Source of the DNA: Actinomycetota bacterium
Lineage (GTDB): Bacteria > Actinomycetota > Acidimicrobiia > Acidimicrobiales > UBA8592
NCBI GenBank assembly: GCA_902565595.1
Contig: CACFFD010000003.1
Span: 1 to 61,366, forward strand
Direction: 5' to 3'
DNA length: 61,366 nt
This document shows, piece by piece, positions 26,061 through 33,618 of this stretch (positions within the stretch are counted from its first letter, which is position 1; every line of letters starts with the position of its first letter). Position numbers and translations under genes: made by a program. The notes under the pieces were generated by a model. The model searched no databases and was not told where the DNA came from. It saw only the letters and a program-made list of their open reading frames with translations.

Positions 26061-26498
26061 ATGAAACTTCCAATAAAACGTTTGGACCCCGATCTTCCCT
26101 TGCCTAAATATGCGAAAGCGGGAGATGCTGGTTGTGACTTGTTGGCAGCTGAAGACATGACCATCCAGCCTGGTGGAGGTAGAGCTTTGGTGCCCACAGG
26201 ACTATCTTTAGCTATTCCTGAAGGATATGCCGGCTTTGTTCAGCCACGAAGTGGGTTAGCAGTAAAGAACGGCATTACGGTGCTTAACAGCCCGGGACTT
26301 ATAGATAGCGGCTACAGGGGAGAACTGAAAGTTCTACTTATCAATACGGATCCGAATACACCATTCGAGATTGTCCGAGGTGAACGGATAGCCCAACTAG
26401 TCATCCAGAAAGTTGAACAAGTTGAGTTTGATGAAATGGATTCTCTTCCTTCAAGCGAACGAGGAGAAGGAGGATTTGGCTCGACAGGCTTAAATTAG
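26061..26498 (+). CDS. dut: Deoxyuridine 5'-triphosphate nucleotidohydrolase (dUTPase)
   Basis: The protein carries the five trimeric dUTPase motifs: AGDAGCDLLA, PRSGLAVK, the beta-hairpin GLIDSGYRGELKVLL, ERIAQLVI and the Gly-rich C-terminal GEGGFGSTG. It removes dUTP and supplies dUMP for dTMP synthesis. The start at ATG 26061 (MKLPIKRLDPD) matches family length; GTG 26043 would add six residues. It converges with the following gene, and their stop codons overlap by 4 bases. Confidence 0.95.
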   Translation: MKLPIKRLDPDLPLPKYAKAGDAGCDLLAAEDMTIQPGGGRALVPTGLSLAIPEGYAGFVQPRSGLAVKNGITVLNSPGLIDSGYRGELKVLLINTDPNTPFEIVRGERIAQLVIQKVEQVEFDEMDSLPSSERGEGGFGSTGLN

Positions 26499-26875
26499 CT
26501 TCCTGAGGTCAAACGGTGCTTTGTCAGGATGACGCAGTTTTTCTCATTGTCGATACGGAAATGGTCAAGGAGTTCACTTACTGTTTCAGTAAATCTATTG
26601 ATGCTTTCCTGAGGTAAGGGGTCAGCCACTGATTCATCCAGATGTGCTTCCATTTTTAAATGCTCTTTAGTAACTTCGTAGCTTAAGTGGATGCTTTCAG
26701 TCTTATTCTTAGATTCCAAGAGTAGCCTCGTTGTTTCACTCATGATTAAGCGTAAGTCTTCGACTTCATGAAGAGTGAATCCTCGTCGGATTGCTAAATG
26801 AGCAATTGCAGTTTGGGCTATCTCTTCATATTCTTCCGAAGCAGGGAGGGTAAGTTGAATATTTTCGGTTTGCAT
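26495..26875 (-). CDS. RsbW-like anti-sigma/ATP-binding domain protein
   Basis: The roughly 126-residue soluble protein has the N-terminal layout of HATPase_c_2/RsbW-type proteins: LTLPASEEYEEIAQTAI, then a helix HEVEDLRLIMSETTRLLL that corresponds to the N-box helix. The usual asparagine of the N box is replaced by Ser/Glu-type residues and the G boxes are not evident, so ATP binding is doubtful. Such proteins in Actinobacteria act in partner-switching control of sigma factors; this role is inferred. Confidence 0.62.
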   Translation of the reverse strand: MQTENIQLTLPASEEYEEIAQTAIAHLAIRRGFTLHEVEDLRLIMSETTRLLLESKNKTESIHLSYEVTKEHLKMEAHLDESVADPLPQESINRFTETVSELLDHFRIDNEKNCVILTKHRLTSGS

Positions 26876-26980
26876 CAATAAGGTTTCTCTAGCTTTCTAG
26901 ACCAAATCCAGTTTAGTATCGTCCATTCTTCCAGATCTTTGTGGCTGAATCTTAACTCGGGTTAAATTTTTGAGGTTTCC

Positions 26981-27241
26981 TTATTTAGCTTTTCGCTTTC
27001 GTAATCCGGCTTCTCTTAACCTTCTGACTAGTTCACGGGGTTCGGTATGTATCGCTCCAGCATCTATAGCAGTTTGCCATAGACGTTTTGGAATGTCGTA
27101 ATGATCGTCTTGAAAGGTATGTTTAGGTATGCCGATGCTTGCAGCGAATTGGTGGAGCTCTTCATAGCTCTCATCACTTATAAGGTGGGCCCAGCGCTCT
27201 CCACGAAAAGGCCAAATGGGATTATCTATTAGTATCGCCAT
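26981..27241 (-). CDS. DUF4031 family protein
   Basis: The 86-residue protein matches the small DUF4031 family: MAILIDNPIWPFRGERWAHL, then SDESYEELHQFAA, DDHYDIPKRLW, and a basic C-terminus ELVRRLREAGLRKRKAK. The invariant His and Asp residues (WAHL, HQFAA, DDHYD) suggest a metal site, but no function is established. It is common in Actinobacteria. It is divergent from the GH3 lipoprotein gene. Confidence 0.82.
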   Translation of the reverse strand: MAILIDNPIWPFRGERWAHLISDESYEELHQFAASIGIPKHTFQDDHYDIPKRLWQTAIDAGAIHTEPRELVRRLREAGLRKRKAK

Positions 27242-27295
27242 ATACCAATCCCTTTCTCTGGTGTGAAAATCCCTTTAATCACATAACCTATCGCT

Positions 27296-28504
27296 GTGAG
27301 CCTTCGTTTCTTCCCACTGATAGTTTTCTTAGGATTTGTCCTGTCGTGTTCCACCACCATCGAACCTGAAGTATCACTATTTGAAAGCCCACAGTCGACT
27401 CCTACGCCTGAGCCGACTTCTACGCCTGAGCCGACTGCTACGCCTGAGCCGACTGCTACACCTGAGCCGACTGCTACACCTGAGCCGACTGCTACACCTA
27501 AAGAAGAGTGTCTTTCTAGAATTCCAATCCGTTCCTTGTTGGGGCAACTTATTATGACGCTTGCTTACCCTACTGATTTCTTTACAGTGGCTCAGTTATC
27601 AGAAAATCATGAAATAGGATTTGTGGGGATTTTGGGATCACCAAATAGAGAAGAACTCCATGAACTTGTAGAAAGCGTATCCACTGACCTTTTTCCATTG
27701 ATCATCGCATCTGACGAAGAGGGAGGACGAGTCCAAAGACTCCAAGCTGAACTTGGAAGATTGCCTTCAGCAGCAGAATTGTCATCGATGCCACTAGAAG
27801 ACATTGAACAGATGTTCATTGAATATGGGAAAGGCTTGTTGAATTTGGGTATAGGCATTGTTCTAGCCCCTGTAGTGGATATAGGGCAAGGGCCTGGTAT
27901 AGGTGACAGATCATTTTCAGATAACCCACAGTCAGTGATTCGTAACGCTGGAGCTGTCATTGCAGGGTTTGAACAAGCAGGTATCGTGCCAGTCCTCAAA
28001 CACTTCCCCGGTCATGGGAGTGCTTCTCAAGACAGTCATCTGGGTTTAGCCACAACACCAAGCATCGAAGTTCTTCGTGACGCAGACATACTTCCATATC
28101 AGGCGTTGTTGAATGATAGTCGCGCCGTAATGATAGGCCACCTAGTAGTCCCTGGTTTAACTGGTGGCCTTCCGGCTTCACTGTCTAGTGAAGCTGTTGA
28201 AGGTATCTTACGCCAGGAACTGGGTTTTGACGGTTTAGTTTTCACTGACTCACTAGGGATGGGTGCTATTTCAGCGAGATGGACAGTACAAGAAGCAGCT
28301 GTCATGGCGCTGAGTGCTGGTGTTGACATTGTTATGATTGCAGACCCACAGCAAGCTTCCCACCTGTTAGATCGGATAGAGGAAAGCATTGAATCTGGCG
28401 AACTCAATATAGAGACAGTCTATAGAAGCGTTGAAAGAGTATTTACACTCAAGAATGTCGACCCTTGCAAAGTACTTGAGACTATAGAAACTGAAACTAA
28501 TTAG
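27296..28504 (+). CDS. Glycoside hydrolase family 3 lipoprotein (beta-N-acetylhexosaminidase-like)
   Basis: The 402-residue protein starts with a signal peptide and lipobox (FVLSC, Cys18). A Thr/Pro/Glu repeat linker of about 36 residues follows, then a GH3 catalytic domain. The domain shows SDEEGGRVQRL, the NagZ-type signature KHFPGHGSASQDSHLGL, and the nucleophile Asp in VFTDSLGMGAI. It is probably anchored to the outer face of the membrane and cleaves N-acetylglucosamine from cell-wall fragments. The GTG start at 27296 lacks a clear ribosome site. Confidence 0.9.
   Translation: MSLRFFPLIVFLGFVLSCSTTIEPEVSLFESPQSTPTPEPTSTPEPTATPEPTATPEPTATPEPTATPKEECLSRIPIRSLLGQLIMTLAYPTDFFTVAQLSENHEIGFVGILGSPNREELHELVESVSTDLFPLIIASDEEGGRVQRLQAELGRLPSAAELSSMPLEDIEQMFIEYGKGLLNLGIGIVLAPVVDIGQGPGIGDRSFSDNPQSVIRNAGAVIAGFEQAGIVPVLKHFPGHGSASQDSHLGLATTPSIEVLRDADILPYQALLNDSRAVMIGHLVVPGLTGGLPASLSSEAVEGILRQELGFDGLVFTDSLGMGAISARWTVQEAAVMALSAGVDIVMIADPQQASHLLDRIEESIESGELNIETVYRSVERVFTLKNVDPCKVLETIETETN
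27397..27498 (+). repeat. 18-bp tandem repeat encoding the PTATPE linker
   Basis: Five full and one partial 18-base units (consensus gactgctacgcctgagcc) run in frame through the lipoprotein gene and encode P-T-(A/S)-T-P-E. The units differ only at two or three bases, so copy number could vary between strains. Confidence 0.9.
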
Positions 28505-28586
28505 AAAGTTTCAAACTCAATTCGTATCATATAGAGGGGAGACTAATAGAATCGTTAGACTGTTCAATTCGATGAGTTAAAAATAT

Positions 28587-28660
28587 GCCTCCGTAGCCAA
28601 GCCTGGTAAGGCAGCGGACTTTTAATCCGAAGATCGTGGGTTCGAATCCCACCGGAGGTA
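28587..28660 (+). tRNA. tRNA-Lys (TTT)
   Basis: The sequence folds as a cloverleaf: acceptor GCCTCCG/CGGAGGT, D arm GCC/GGC, anticodon arm GCGGA-CTTTTAA-TCCGA with anticodon TTT, and T arm GTGGG-TTCGAAT-CCCAC. CCA is not encoded. It lies alone between the GH3 lipoprotein gene and the minus-strand phosphatase gene. Confidence 0.95.
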
Positions 28661-28669
28661 CTAGATAAC

Positions 28670-29290
28670 CTAGATCACAAGATGGTCAGCGAGTGTTTCC
28701 TCTTCTGGAGGGAGTAGATGCATTCGCTCACCAAGAGTTATTTGACCTCCAGATATTTCAAACCATCTTCCTGCAAGGTTAGGTATACGCTCGTATTTCT
28801 CTCCACAGAGATTTTCTAGTGCATAGATGCAACCACCATGAGAAACAGCTACAACGTTCTTACATTCAGCATTCGAAGACTCATCTAAAAAAGATATAAC
28901 TCTCTCTAATCCAGTTAGAAGACGATCGACTAAATCACTATCTGATTCCCAGTCATCTGGCCAAATATCATTTCCCAGATAGCCAGGAAATCGTTCGTCA
29001 ATTTCCGTTCTTGTAAGGCCGCTAAATGCCCCAGCGTCCCTTTCCTTAATCCGGTCTTCGATAACGATCTCATTAGGATTCCATGACATCGCATCAGCAA
29101 AAATGTTTGCTGTTTGGACAGCTCTTCGCAAACTTGAAGCAGCTAAAAGACCAAATGGAGGAAGTCGAGACGCAGCTCGGAAAGCCTGTTCTGTTCCGAG
29201 TTCGCTCAGAGGAGGATCTGCTTGCCCCTGCCATTTTCCAAGTGCGTTCCATTCTGATTGGCCATGTCGGACCAGAAACAATCGGGTCAT
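28670..29290 (-). CDS. Histidine phosphatase family protein (phosphoglycerate mutase-like)
   Basis: The roughly 206-residue protein starts TRLFLVRHGQSEWN, the RHG active-site motif of the histidine phosphatase superfamily. It also has LAASSLRRAVQTANI and a second catalytic His in VVAVSHGGCIYAL. The insert length fits a broad-specificity phosphatase or a mycothiol-region Gpm-like enzyme rather than a true glycolytic mutase. ATG 29290 is preceded by GGAG; GTG 29299 is an alternative. In mycobacteria a related gene lies close to mshA, as here. Confidence 0.88.
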   Translation of the reverse strand: MTRLFLVRHGQSEWNALGKWQGQADPPLSELGTEQAFRAASRLPPFGLLAASSLRRAVQTANIFADAMSWNPNEIVIEDRIKERDAGAFSGLTRTEIDERFPGYLGNDIWPDDWESDSDLVDRLLTGLERVISFLDESSNAECKNVVAVSHGGCIYALENLCGEKYERIPNLAGRWFEISGGQITLGERMHLLPPEEETLADHLVI

Positions 29291-29315
29291 AATCTCCACA
29301 CGCTAGTCTTTACTT

Positions 29316-29561
29316 GTGGTTACTTTACGTTTGTTTGCGTCTGTCCGAGAAATTGCTGGACAAAATCAAATAGATTTTCATGCACAAACTGTTGGCGAAG
29401 TTATACAACTAGCAGTTGAAAAATTCGGTTCAGACTTTGCGTCTATTCTGCCCGTATGTCAGATCTGGGTTAATGGAAACCCAGCCCATGAGGATGATGA
29501 AGTGTTTGATGGAGATGAAGTCGCAATACTTCCTCCCGTTTCAGGAGGAGCATATGAGTAG
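29316..29561 (+). CDS. MoaD/ThiS-family sulfur-carrier-like protein
   Basis: The 81-residue ubiquitin-fold protein starts VTLRLFASVREIAGQNQIDF and ends DGDEVAILPPVSGGAYE, the MoaD pattern of molybdopterin synthase small subunits. In active MoaD the Gly-Gly pair is the very C-terminus; here three residues (AYE) follow, so processing would be needed, as for some actinobacterial CysO-like carriers. Its last codons overlap the mshA start. The partner sulfurtransferase is not in the window, so molybdopterin or sulfur-carrier roles remain open. Confidence 0.82.
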   Translation: MVTLRLFASVREIAGQNQIDFHAQTVGEVIQLAVEKFGSDFASILPVCQIWVNGNPAHEDDEVFDGDEVAILPPVSGGAYE

Positions 29562-30822
29562 TAGTCTGAATCCAGTGGATAGTAACGATACTTCTGAGAG
29601 CAGATACGTGAATGAGCATGTAGCAGTCTTGTCACTACACACATCCCCATTTGTCCAGCCAGGACATGGTGACTCCGGTGGGATGAATGTGTATATCAGG
29701 GAGCTTGTCAGTTCCTTAGCTCATAGCGGAGCGACGTGTTCAGTTTATGTCCGCCGCTGGAGAAAAGATCTACCGGATAAAGTCATGATTGAGCCTGGAG
29801 TGCAACTAGTCCATATTGATGCAGGTGACCCAGAATTAGAAAAGGAAGAACTACCCGATGTAGTTGATGATTTCTCAGAAGGCGTGGAAAGAGATTTACT
29901 ATTTGGCCCTAAAGCTGATGTCCTCCACGCAAATTACTGGCTTTCTGGAGTTTCAGGACATGGTCTCAAGCATCGGCTCGGTCTCCCTCTTGTTACGACT
30001 TTCCATACCCTAGGGAAATCTAAGATTTCCTCCGGAGAGTTTGAAACAAGCGACCGTGTAAAGAAAGAACAGGAGATTATTGATTGTTCTGACATTATTG
30101 TGGCGAATAGTACTGCTGAAGCTAATCAACTGGAGGAATTCTATGGGGCTCCTCAAGAAAGAATTGCTGTAGTCCCTCTCGGCGTAGAACATGCTCTCTT
30201 TGCTCCCGGCAACCAAGACGCCGCTCGATCTGCAATCGGTATTAGCAGCGGCCCTATTGTGATGTACGTAGGACGCTTACAGCCGCTAAAAGGGGCTGGC
30301 TTGGCTCTGGAAACGTTCTCAGAATTGCAAACAGAAACTGGAGTTCTTTTGATAATTGGTGGAGCAAGCGGCGTGCACGGGGATAAAGAAGTAAGAGAAC
30401 TCAAACAACGAGCTAAGGAATTAGGTATTGAAAAACAAGTCCGCTTTATACCTCCCCAACCTCATCACATTTTAAGCACCTACTATCGAGCTTCAGATCT
30501 GGTGATTGTTCCTAGTAAATCTGAATCCTTCGGACTAGTAGCACTTGAAGCGGCCGCATGTGGAACTCCGGTTATAGCGGCATCAGTTGGGGGTCTCAAA
30601 GATCTTGTAATACACGGCATAACGGGATATCTCCTAGATGAACGAGATCCGAAACTATATGCCCATTGCGCCCGTCAAATTCTTGAGAGTCCTCTACACG
30701 GAGCAGAAATGGCTATGAGCGCTGCTGAGAAAGCAAAACAGTACTCATGGGCAAAGACCTCTGAACAAATGCTCAACCTTTACTCTTCTGTAACTTCTAG
30801 AGCACTAGTTGATTGCCAATAA
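29554..30822 (+). CDS. mshA: MshA-like GT4 glycosyltransferase (mycothiol synthesis)
   Basis: From ATG 29554, with a strong AGGAGGAG site, the 422-residue protein begins VAVLSLHTSPFVQPGHGDSG and continues GGMNVYIRELV, the MshA-type N-terminus. It has a second Rossmann domain with YVGRLQPLKG, and the nucleotide-sugar site SKSESFGLVALEAAACGTPV. MshA joins N-acetylglucosamine to inositol phosphate, the first step to mycothiol. The following YbjN-type gene and nearby histidine phosphatase and proC mirror the mycobacterial mshA region. A sucrose-phosphate-synthase-like relative is the main alternative. Confidence 0.82.
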   Translation: MSSSLNPVDSNDTSESRYVNEHVAVLSLHTSPFVQPGHGDSGGMNVYIRELVSSLAHSGATCSVYVRRWRKDLPDKVMIEPGVQLVHIDAGDPELEKEELPDVVDDFSEGVERDLLFGPKADVLHANYWLSGVSGHGLKHRLGLPLVTTFHTLGKSKISSGEFETSDRVKKEQEIIDCSDIIVANSTAEANQLEEFYGAPQERIAVVPLGVEHALFAPGNQDAARSAIGISSGPIVMYVGRLQPLKGAGLALETFSELQTETGVLLIIGGASGVHGDKEVRELKQRAKELGIEKQVRFIPPQPHHILSTYYRASDLVIVPSKSESFGLVALEAAACGTPVIAASVGGLKDLVIHGITGYLLDERDPKLYAHCARQILESPLHGAEMAMSAAEKAKQYSWAKTSEQMLNLYSSVTSRALVDCQ

Positions 30823-30826
30823 ATAC

Positions 30827-31300
30827 ATGCCTGACTTACCCATTTCTGCAGAGAGACTTTCCAAACTCACTGAAATTATTGCGGGGTGGCTTGCTAACCA
30901 ATTGAGTAGCAAAACCCTTGTTCAATCGGTTGAACACAATGAAGAAGAGCGACGATGGTTTGTTCGCATTGCTGGCGAAGAGAAAGACAACTCCATGGTT
31001 CTTCTCACGCTTGGCCAGCGTACCCTTCATTTCGAAACGTATTTTATGCCTTCGCCTGAAGAAAATATACAGGAGGTTTTCCATTACCTCCTTCGGAAAA
31101 ATGCAAAACTGTATGGGATTTCTTTTGGTATCGGTAGCGAAGACGCAGTTTACCTTTCAGGTCAAATAAGTAGTGAAGCCATAAATGATGACACTCTTGA
31201 TTGGGTTATTGGCACTATCTACTCAACGGTAGAAGAATGTTTTAAACCTTCACTTCAACTGGGCTTTGCAAGCCGTTTCAAAAGCAGAGCTTCTAATTAA
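30827..31300 (+). CDS. YbjN-domain (type III secretion chaperone-like) protein
   Basis: The 157-residue soluble protein has the alternating strand-helix pattern of the YbjN fold: EERRWFVRIAGEEKDNSMVLLTLGQRTLHFETYFM, then a helix-rich part and LYGISFGIGSEDAVYLSGQI. Its function is unknown in Actinobacteria, where it follows mshA as here. The start ATG 30827 lies 4 bases after the mshA stop. A role in mycothiol metabolism is inferred only from position. Confidence 0.76.
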   Translation: MPDLPISAERLSKLTEIIAGWLANQLSSKTLVQSVEHNEEERRWFVRIAGEEKDNSMVLLTLGQRTLHFETYFMPSPEENIQEVFHYLLRKNAKLYGISFGIGSEDAVYLSGQISSEAINDDTLDWVIGTIYSTVEECFKPSLQLGFASRFKSRASN

Positions 31301-31359
31301 GGTCACAAGAGTTTTCGAGATTTAACCCTTTCGAGTCACTGACCTACTAGTTTTCATAT

Positions 31360-32151
31360 ATGGCATCAGAACTAATGATCGTAGGTGGTGGAAAGATGGG
31401 GGAAGCCTTAGCCGCTGGCTTAATCGGTTCTGGTTGGGCCGAATCGGATGCCATTACAGTTGTAGAACCTTTGGAGGAGAGAAGAGTTCAGTTGCAAGAG
31501 ATCTACCCTGATCTCAGAGTCATTGAAAATCCAGAGAAAATTAGCGATGTTCTGCTTTCAGTGAAACCAGACCAAGTACAAAGGGTTTGTGAACAGCTAT
31601 CCTCAATTTTTCCGGTTCGCCTTATTTCCATTGCGGCAGGAGTAACGATCTCAGCACTGGAGAGTTACCTTCCTTCAGAGACACGCGTGATCCGTGTCAT
31701 GCCGAACACTCCTGCAATGATCAATGAAGGGATGTCAGTACTATCACCGGGAAGTTGTGCTTCTTCGACTGATGTTGAATGGGCTGCATCTATCTTTACA
31801 GCTGTAGGTAAAACAATCGTTATGGATGAAAAACTGATCAATGCTGTCACAGGTGTTAGTGGATCTGGCCCCGCATATGTTTTCGCCCTAGCCGAGGCCA
31901 TGACAAAGGCTGGTATCAATGAAGGACTAGATCATGAAAGCGCGGACCTTCTTGTCCGACAAACACTTCTTGGGGCTGCGACTCTTCTAACGAGCTCTCA
32001 AGAAAGCCCTGAAGAACTCCGTAATGCAGTCACATCTCCAAATGGAACCACCGCAGCCGCAATATCTGTTTTTAAGGATCGCGGATTCCAAGAAATACTC
32101 ATTGACGCTGTATCAGCTGCAACTCAAAGAGCGGATGAGCTCGGATCTTAG
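31360..32151 (+). CDS. proC: Pyrroline-5-carboxylate reductase
   Basis: The 263-residue protein has an N-terminal NAD(P) Rossmann motif LMIVGGGKMGEALAAGLI and the ProC signatures VIRVMPNTPAMINEGM, TGVSGSGPAYVFALAEAM and NAVTSPNGTTAAAI. It reduces pyrroline-5-carboxylate to proline. It is followed by a small HTH gene, an order shared with mycobacteria. Confidence 0.95.
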   Translation: MASELMIVGGGKMGEALAAGLIGSGWAESDAITVVEPLEERRVQLQEIYPDLRVIENPEKISDVLLSVKPDQVQRVCEQLSSIFPVRLISIAAGVTISALESYLPSETRVIRVMPNTPAMINEGMSVLSPGSCASSTDVEWAASIFTAVGKTIVMDEKLINAVTGVSGSGPAYVFALAEAMTKAGINEGLDHESADLLVRQTLLGAATLLTSSQESPEELRNAVTSPNGTTAAAISVFKDRGFQEILIDAVSAATQRADELGS

Positions 32152-32235
32152 ATATATTTTCCTTGAATGTGTTGTTGGATTTGCACTTTTCTCTCAGTGC
32201 CCTAAGGTGACGCCGAACAGCCTTTAAGGAAGAAG

Positions 32236-32433
32236 ATGTCGAACGTCTCGAAGAACTCATCAGAATTTATGACAGTAGGTGAAGTAGCAGATCTCATGCG
32301 AGTGTCATCGATGACAGTTTATAGATTGATTAAAGCTGGCGAGATTCGTGCCGCTCGAGTAGGTAAGTCCTACCGCATTCGTGAAGACGATGTAGATCAG
32401 TATTTGGCAGAACGATACAACCAGACCGGTTGA
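32236..32433 (+). CDS. Small excisionase/BldC-like helix-turn-helix DNA-binding protein
   Basis: The 65-residue protein has a MerR-like winged helix-turn-helix: FMTVGEVADLMRVSSMTVYR, then LIKAGEIRAARVGKSYRI and a final helix REDDVDQYLAERY. Proteins of this size after proC are common in Actinobacteria (BldC type) and act as developmental or general regulators. The target genes are unknown. AAGGAAGAAG precedes the ATG. Confidence 0.88.
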   Translation: MSNVSKNSSEFMTVGEVADLMRVSSMTVYRLIKAGEIRAARVGKSYRIREDDVDQYLAERYNQTG

Positions 32434-32486
32434 CTTATTCTCAAAAAAATCTGTATAGAATTCCCTCCTCCAAATAAGATTGAATC

Positions 32487-33344
32487 ATGGTAAGTAGACG
32501 GAACCCTACAATAAGTTTCCTAAGTGATTATGGAACCAAGGATGAATTTGTAGGTGTTGTAAAATCGGTGATTCATTCGCTGGCTCCTGATTCAAAGGTT
32601 ATTGATATCAGCCATAATGTTAAAGCTCATGACATTCGAGCAGGGGGACTGACGCTTGCCCGCTCTGCTCAATACCTAGACAAAGGTATAGTTCTCGCTG
32701 TTGTTGACCCTGGTGTAGGAGGCTCACGTAAGGGAGTAGCGGTCGAAGTAAATGGAGGTGACTATGTGTTTGTCGGCCCTGACAATGGGTTACTACCTCC
32801 AGGAATAGCAATGTTGGGAGAGTCAACTCGAGCAGTGGAGCTTAATAATCCCAGTTTTCACTTACCGGCTCTTTCCTCCACGTTCGCCGGCAGAGACATC
32901 TTTGCGCCAGTAGCTGCTCATTTAACATTAGGTGTTCCTCTCGACGAATTAGGAAGCCCAGTCCCTGTCTACTCGCTTCGGCCTGGCATACTTCCAGTAG
33001 GGGGAGTAAATGGAGAGGTAGCTTCAGGAGAAGTTCTTTGGCAAGACCGTTTCGGCAATCTCCAGCTCAACCTTTCCCCAGAAGATATCCAAGACCTTGG
33101 AGAGACTTTCATGCTTCGATCCGGAGAAACATCGAGACGGGTAGTCAAAGTTGAAACATTTGAAGCTATCCCTAGTTCTGAAATTGGTCTTATTACTGAT
33201 TCCTCTGGCCTTATTAGTATCGCAATGTTCGGACGCTCCGCAGCGGAGGAGCTGAGTCTTTTTGAAGGCCAGCAGATCGAGCTCACTCCTGTGGATGATG
33301 AACGCAGAAATGCAATCCCAGTTACGTTGAGAAAGGAACGATGA
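32487..33344 (+). CDS. SAM hydroxide adenosyltransferase (DUF62 family)
   Basis: The 285-residue protein carries ISFLSDYGTKDEFVGVVK at the N-terminus, DISHNVKAHDIRAGG, VVDPGVGG and FVGPDNGLL, the conserved SAM-binding and catalytic regions of the DUF62/SAM_adeno_trans family. Such enzymes use a water-derived hydroxide to split SAM into adenosine and methionine. The small gene that follows overlaps its stop codon (ATGA). Confidence 0.9.
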   Translation: MVSRRNPTISFLSDYGTKDEFVGVVKSVIHSLAPDSKVIDISHNVKAHDIRAGGLTLARSAQYLDKGIVLAVVDPGVGGSRKGVAVEVNGGDYVFVGPDNGLLPPGIAMLGESTRAVELNNPSFHLPALSSTFAGRDIFAPVAAHLTLGVPLDELGSPVPVYSLRPGILPVGGVNGEVASGEVLWQDRFGNLQLNLSPEDIQDLGETFMLRSGETSRRVVKVETFEAIPSSEIGLITDSSGLISIAMFGRSAAEELSLFEGQQIELTPVDDERRNAIPVTLRKER

Positions 33345-33430
33345 GGAACGCTACAACAATTGTGGTCTTTGTGTTAATAGCAGCGATTCTTGTTGCTTCA
33401 GTTACACAGTTATTTTTTTTAGCGCGATAG
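33341..33430 (+). CDS. 29-residue single-span membrane microprotein
   Basis: ATG 33341 overlaps the stop of the SAM enzyme gene by 4 bases (ATGA) and opens a 29-codon frame, MRNATTIVVFVLIAAILVAS followed by VTQLFFLAR. It is a basic N-terminus, one clear membrane helix and a basic end. The overlapping start and GAAAGGA site argue for translation. No known family is recognised. It is too short for normal ORF cut-offs. Confidence 0.55.
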   Translation: MRNATTIVVFVLIAAILVASVTQLFFLAR

Positions 33431-33572
33431 AACAATAGGTCGGATTCTTAACCTTCGGGCTCCTATCCCCATGAAAAACAGGGTATGTTAGAGATGAGAT
33501 GTTAAGGATTTAAGGCATTTCTGTAATCAAAATTGATTTCAGTTTGGCAGATTTCTTCAGTCTCGGCGAAGC

Positions 33573-33579
33573 TATAAAT
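33573..33579 (+). promoter_or_regulatory. Possible -10 element of the hem operon
   Basis: TATAAAT at 33573-33579 lies about 40 bases before the favoured hemA start (33619). A -35 match at the usual spacing is weak. The site supports the short hemA start, because the longer frame would place the start codon upstream of the promoter. Confidence 0.3.
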
Positions 33580-33618
33580 AGCCCACATCGGGCAGAAACC
33601 AGTCAAGGATCTCACAGC

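Noticed and set aside
29416-29553. 46-codon N-terminal extension of mshA
   Set aside because: It overlaps the MoaD-like gene in another frame and is not MshA-like; ATG 29554 has a very strong ribosome site.
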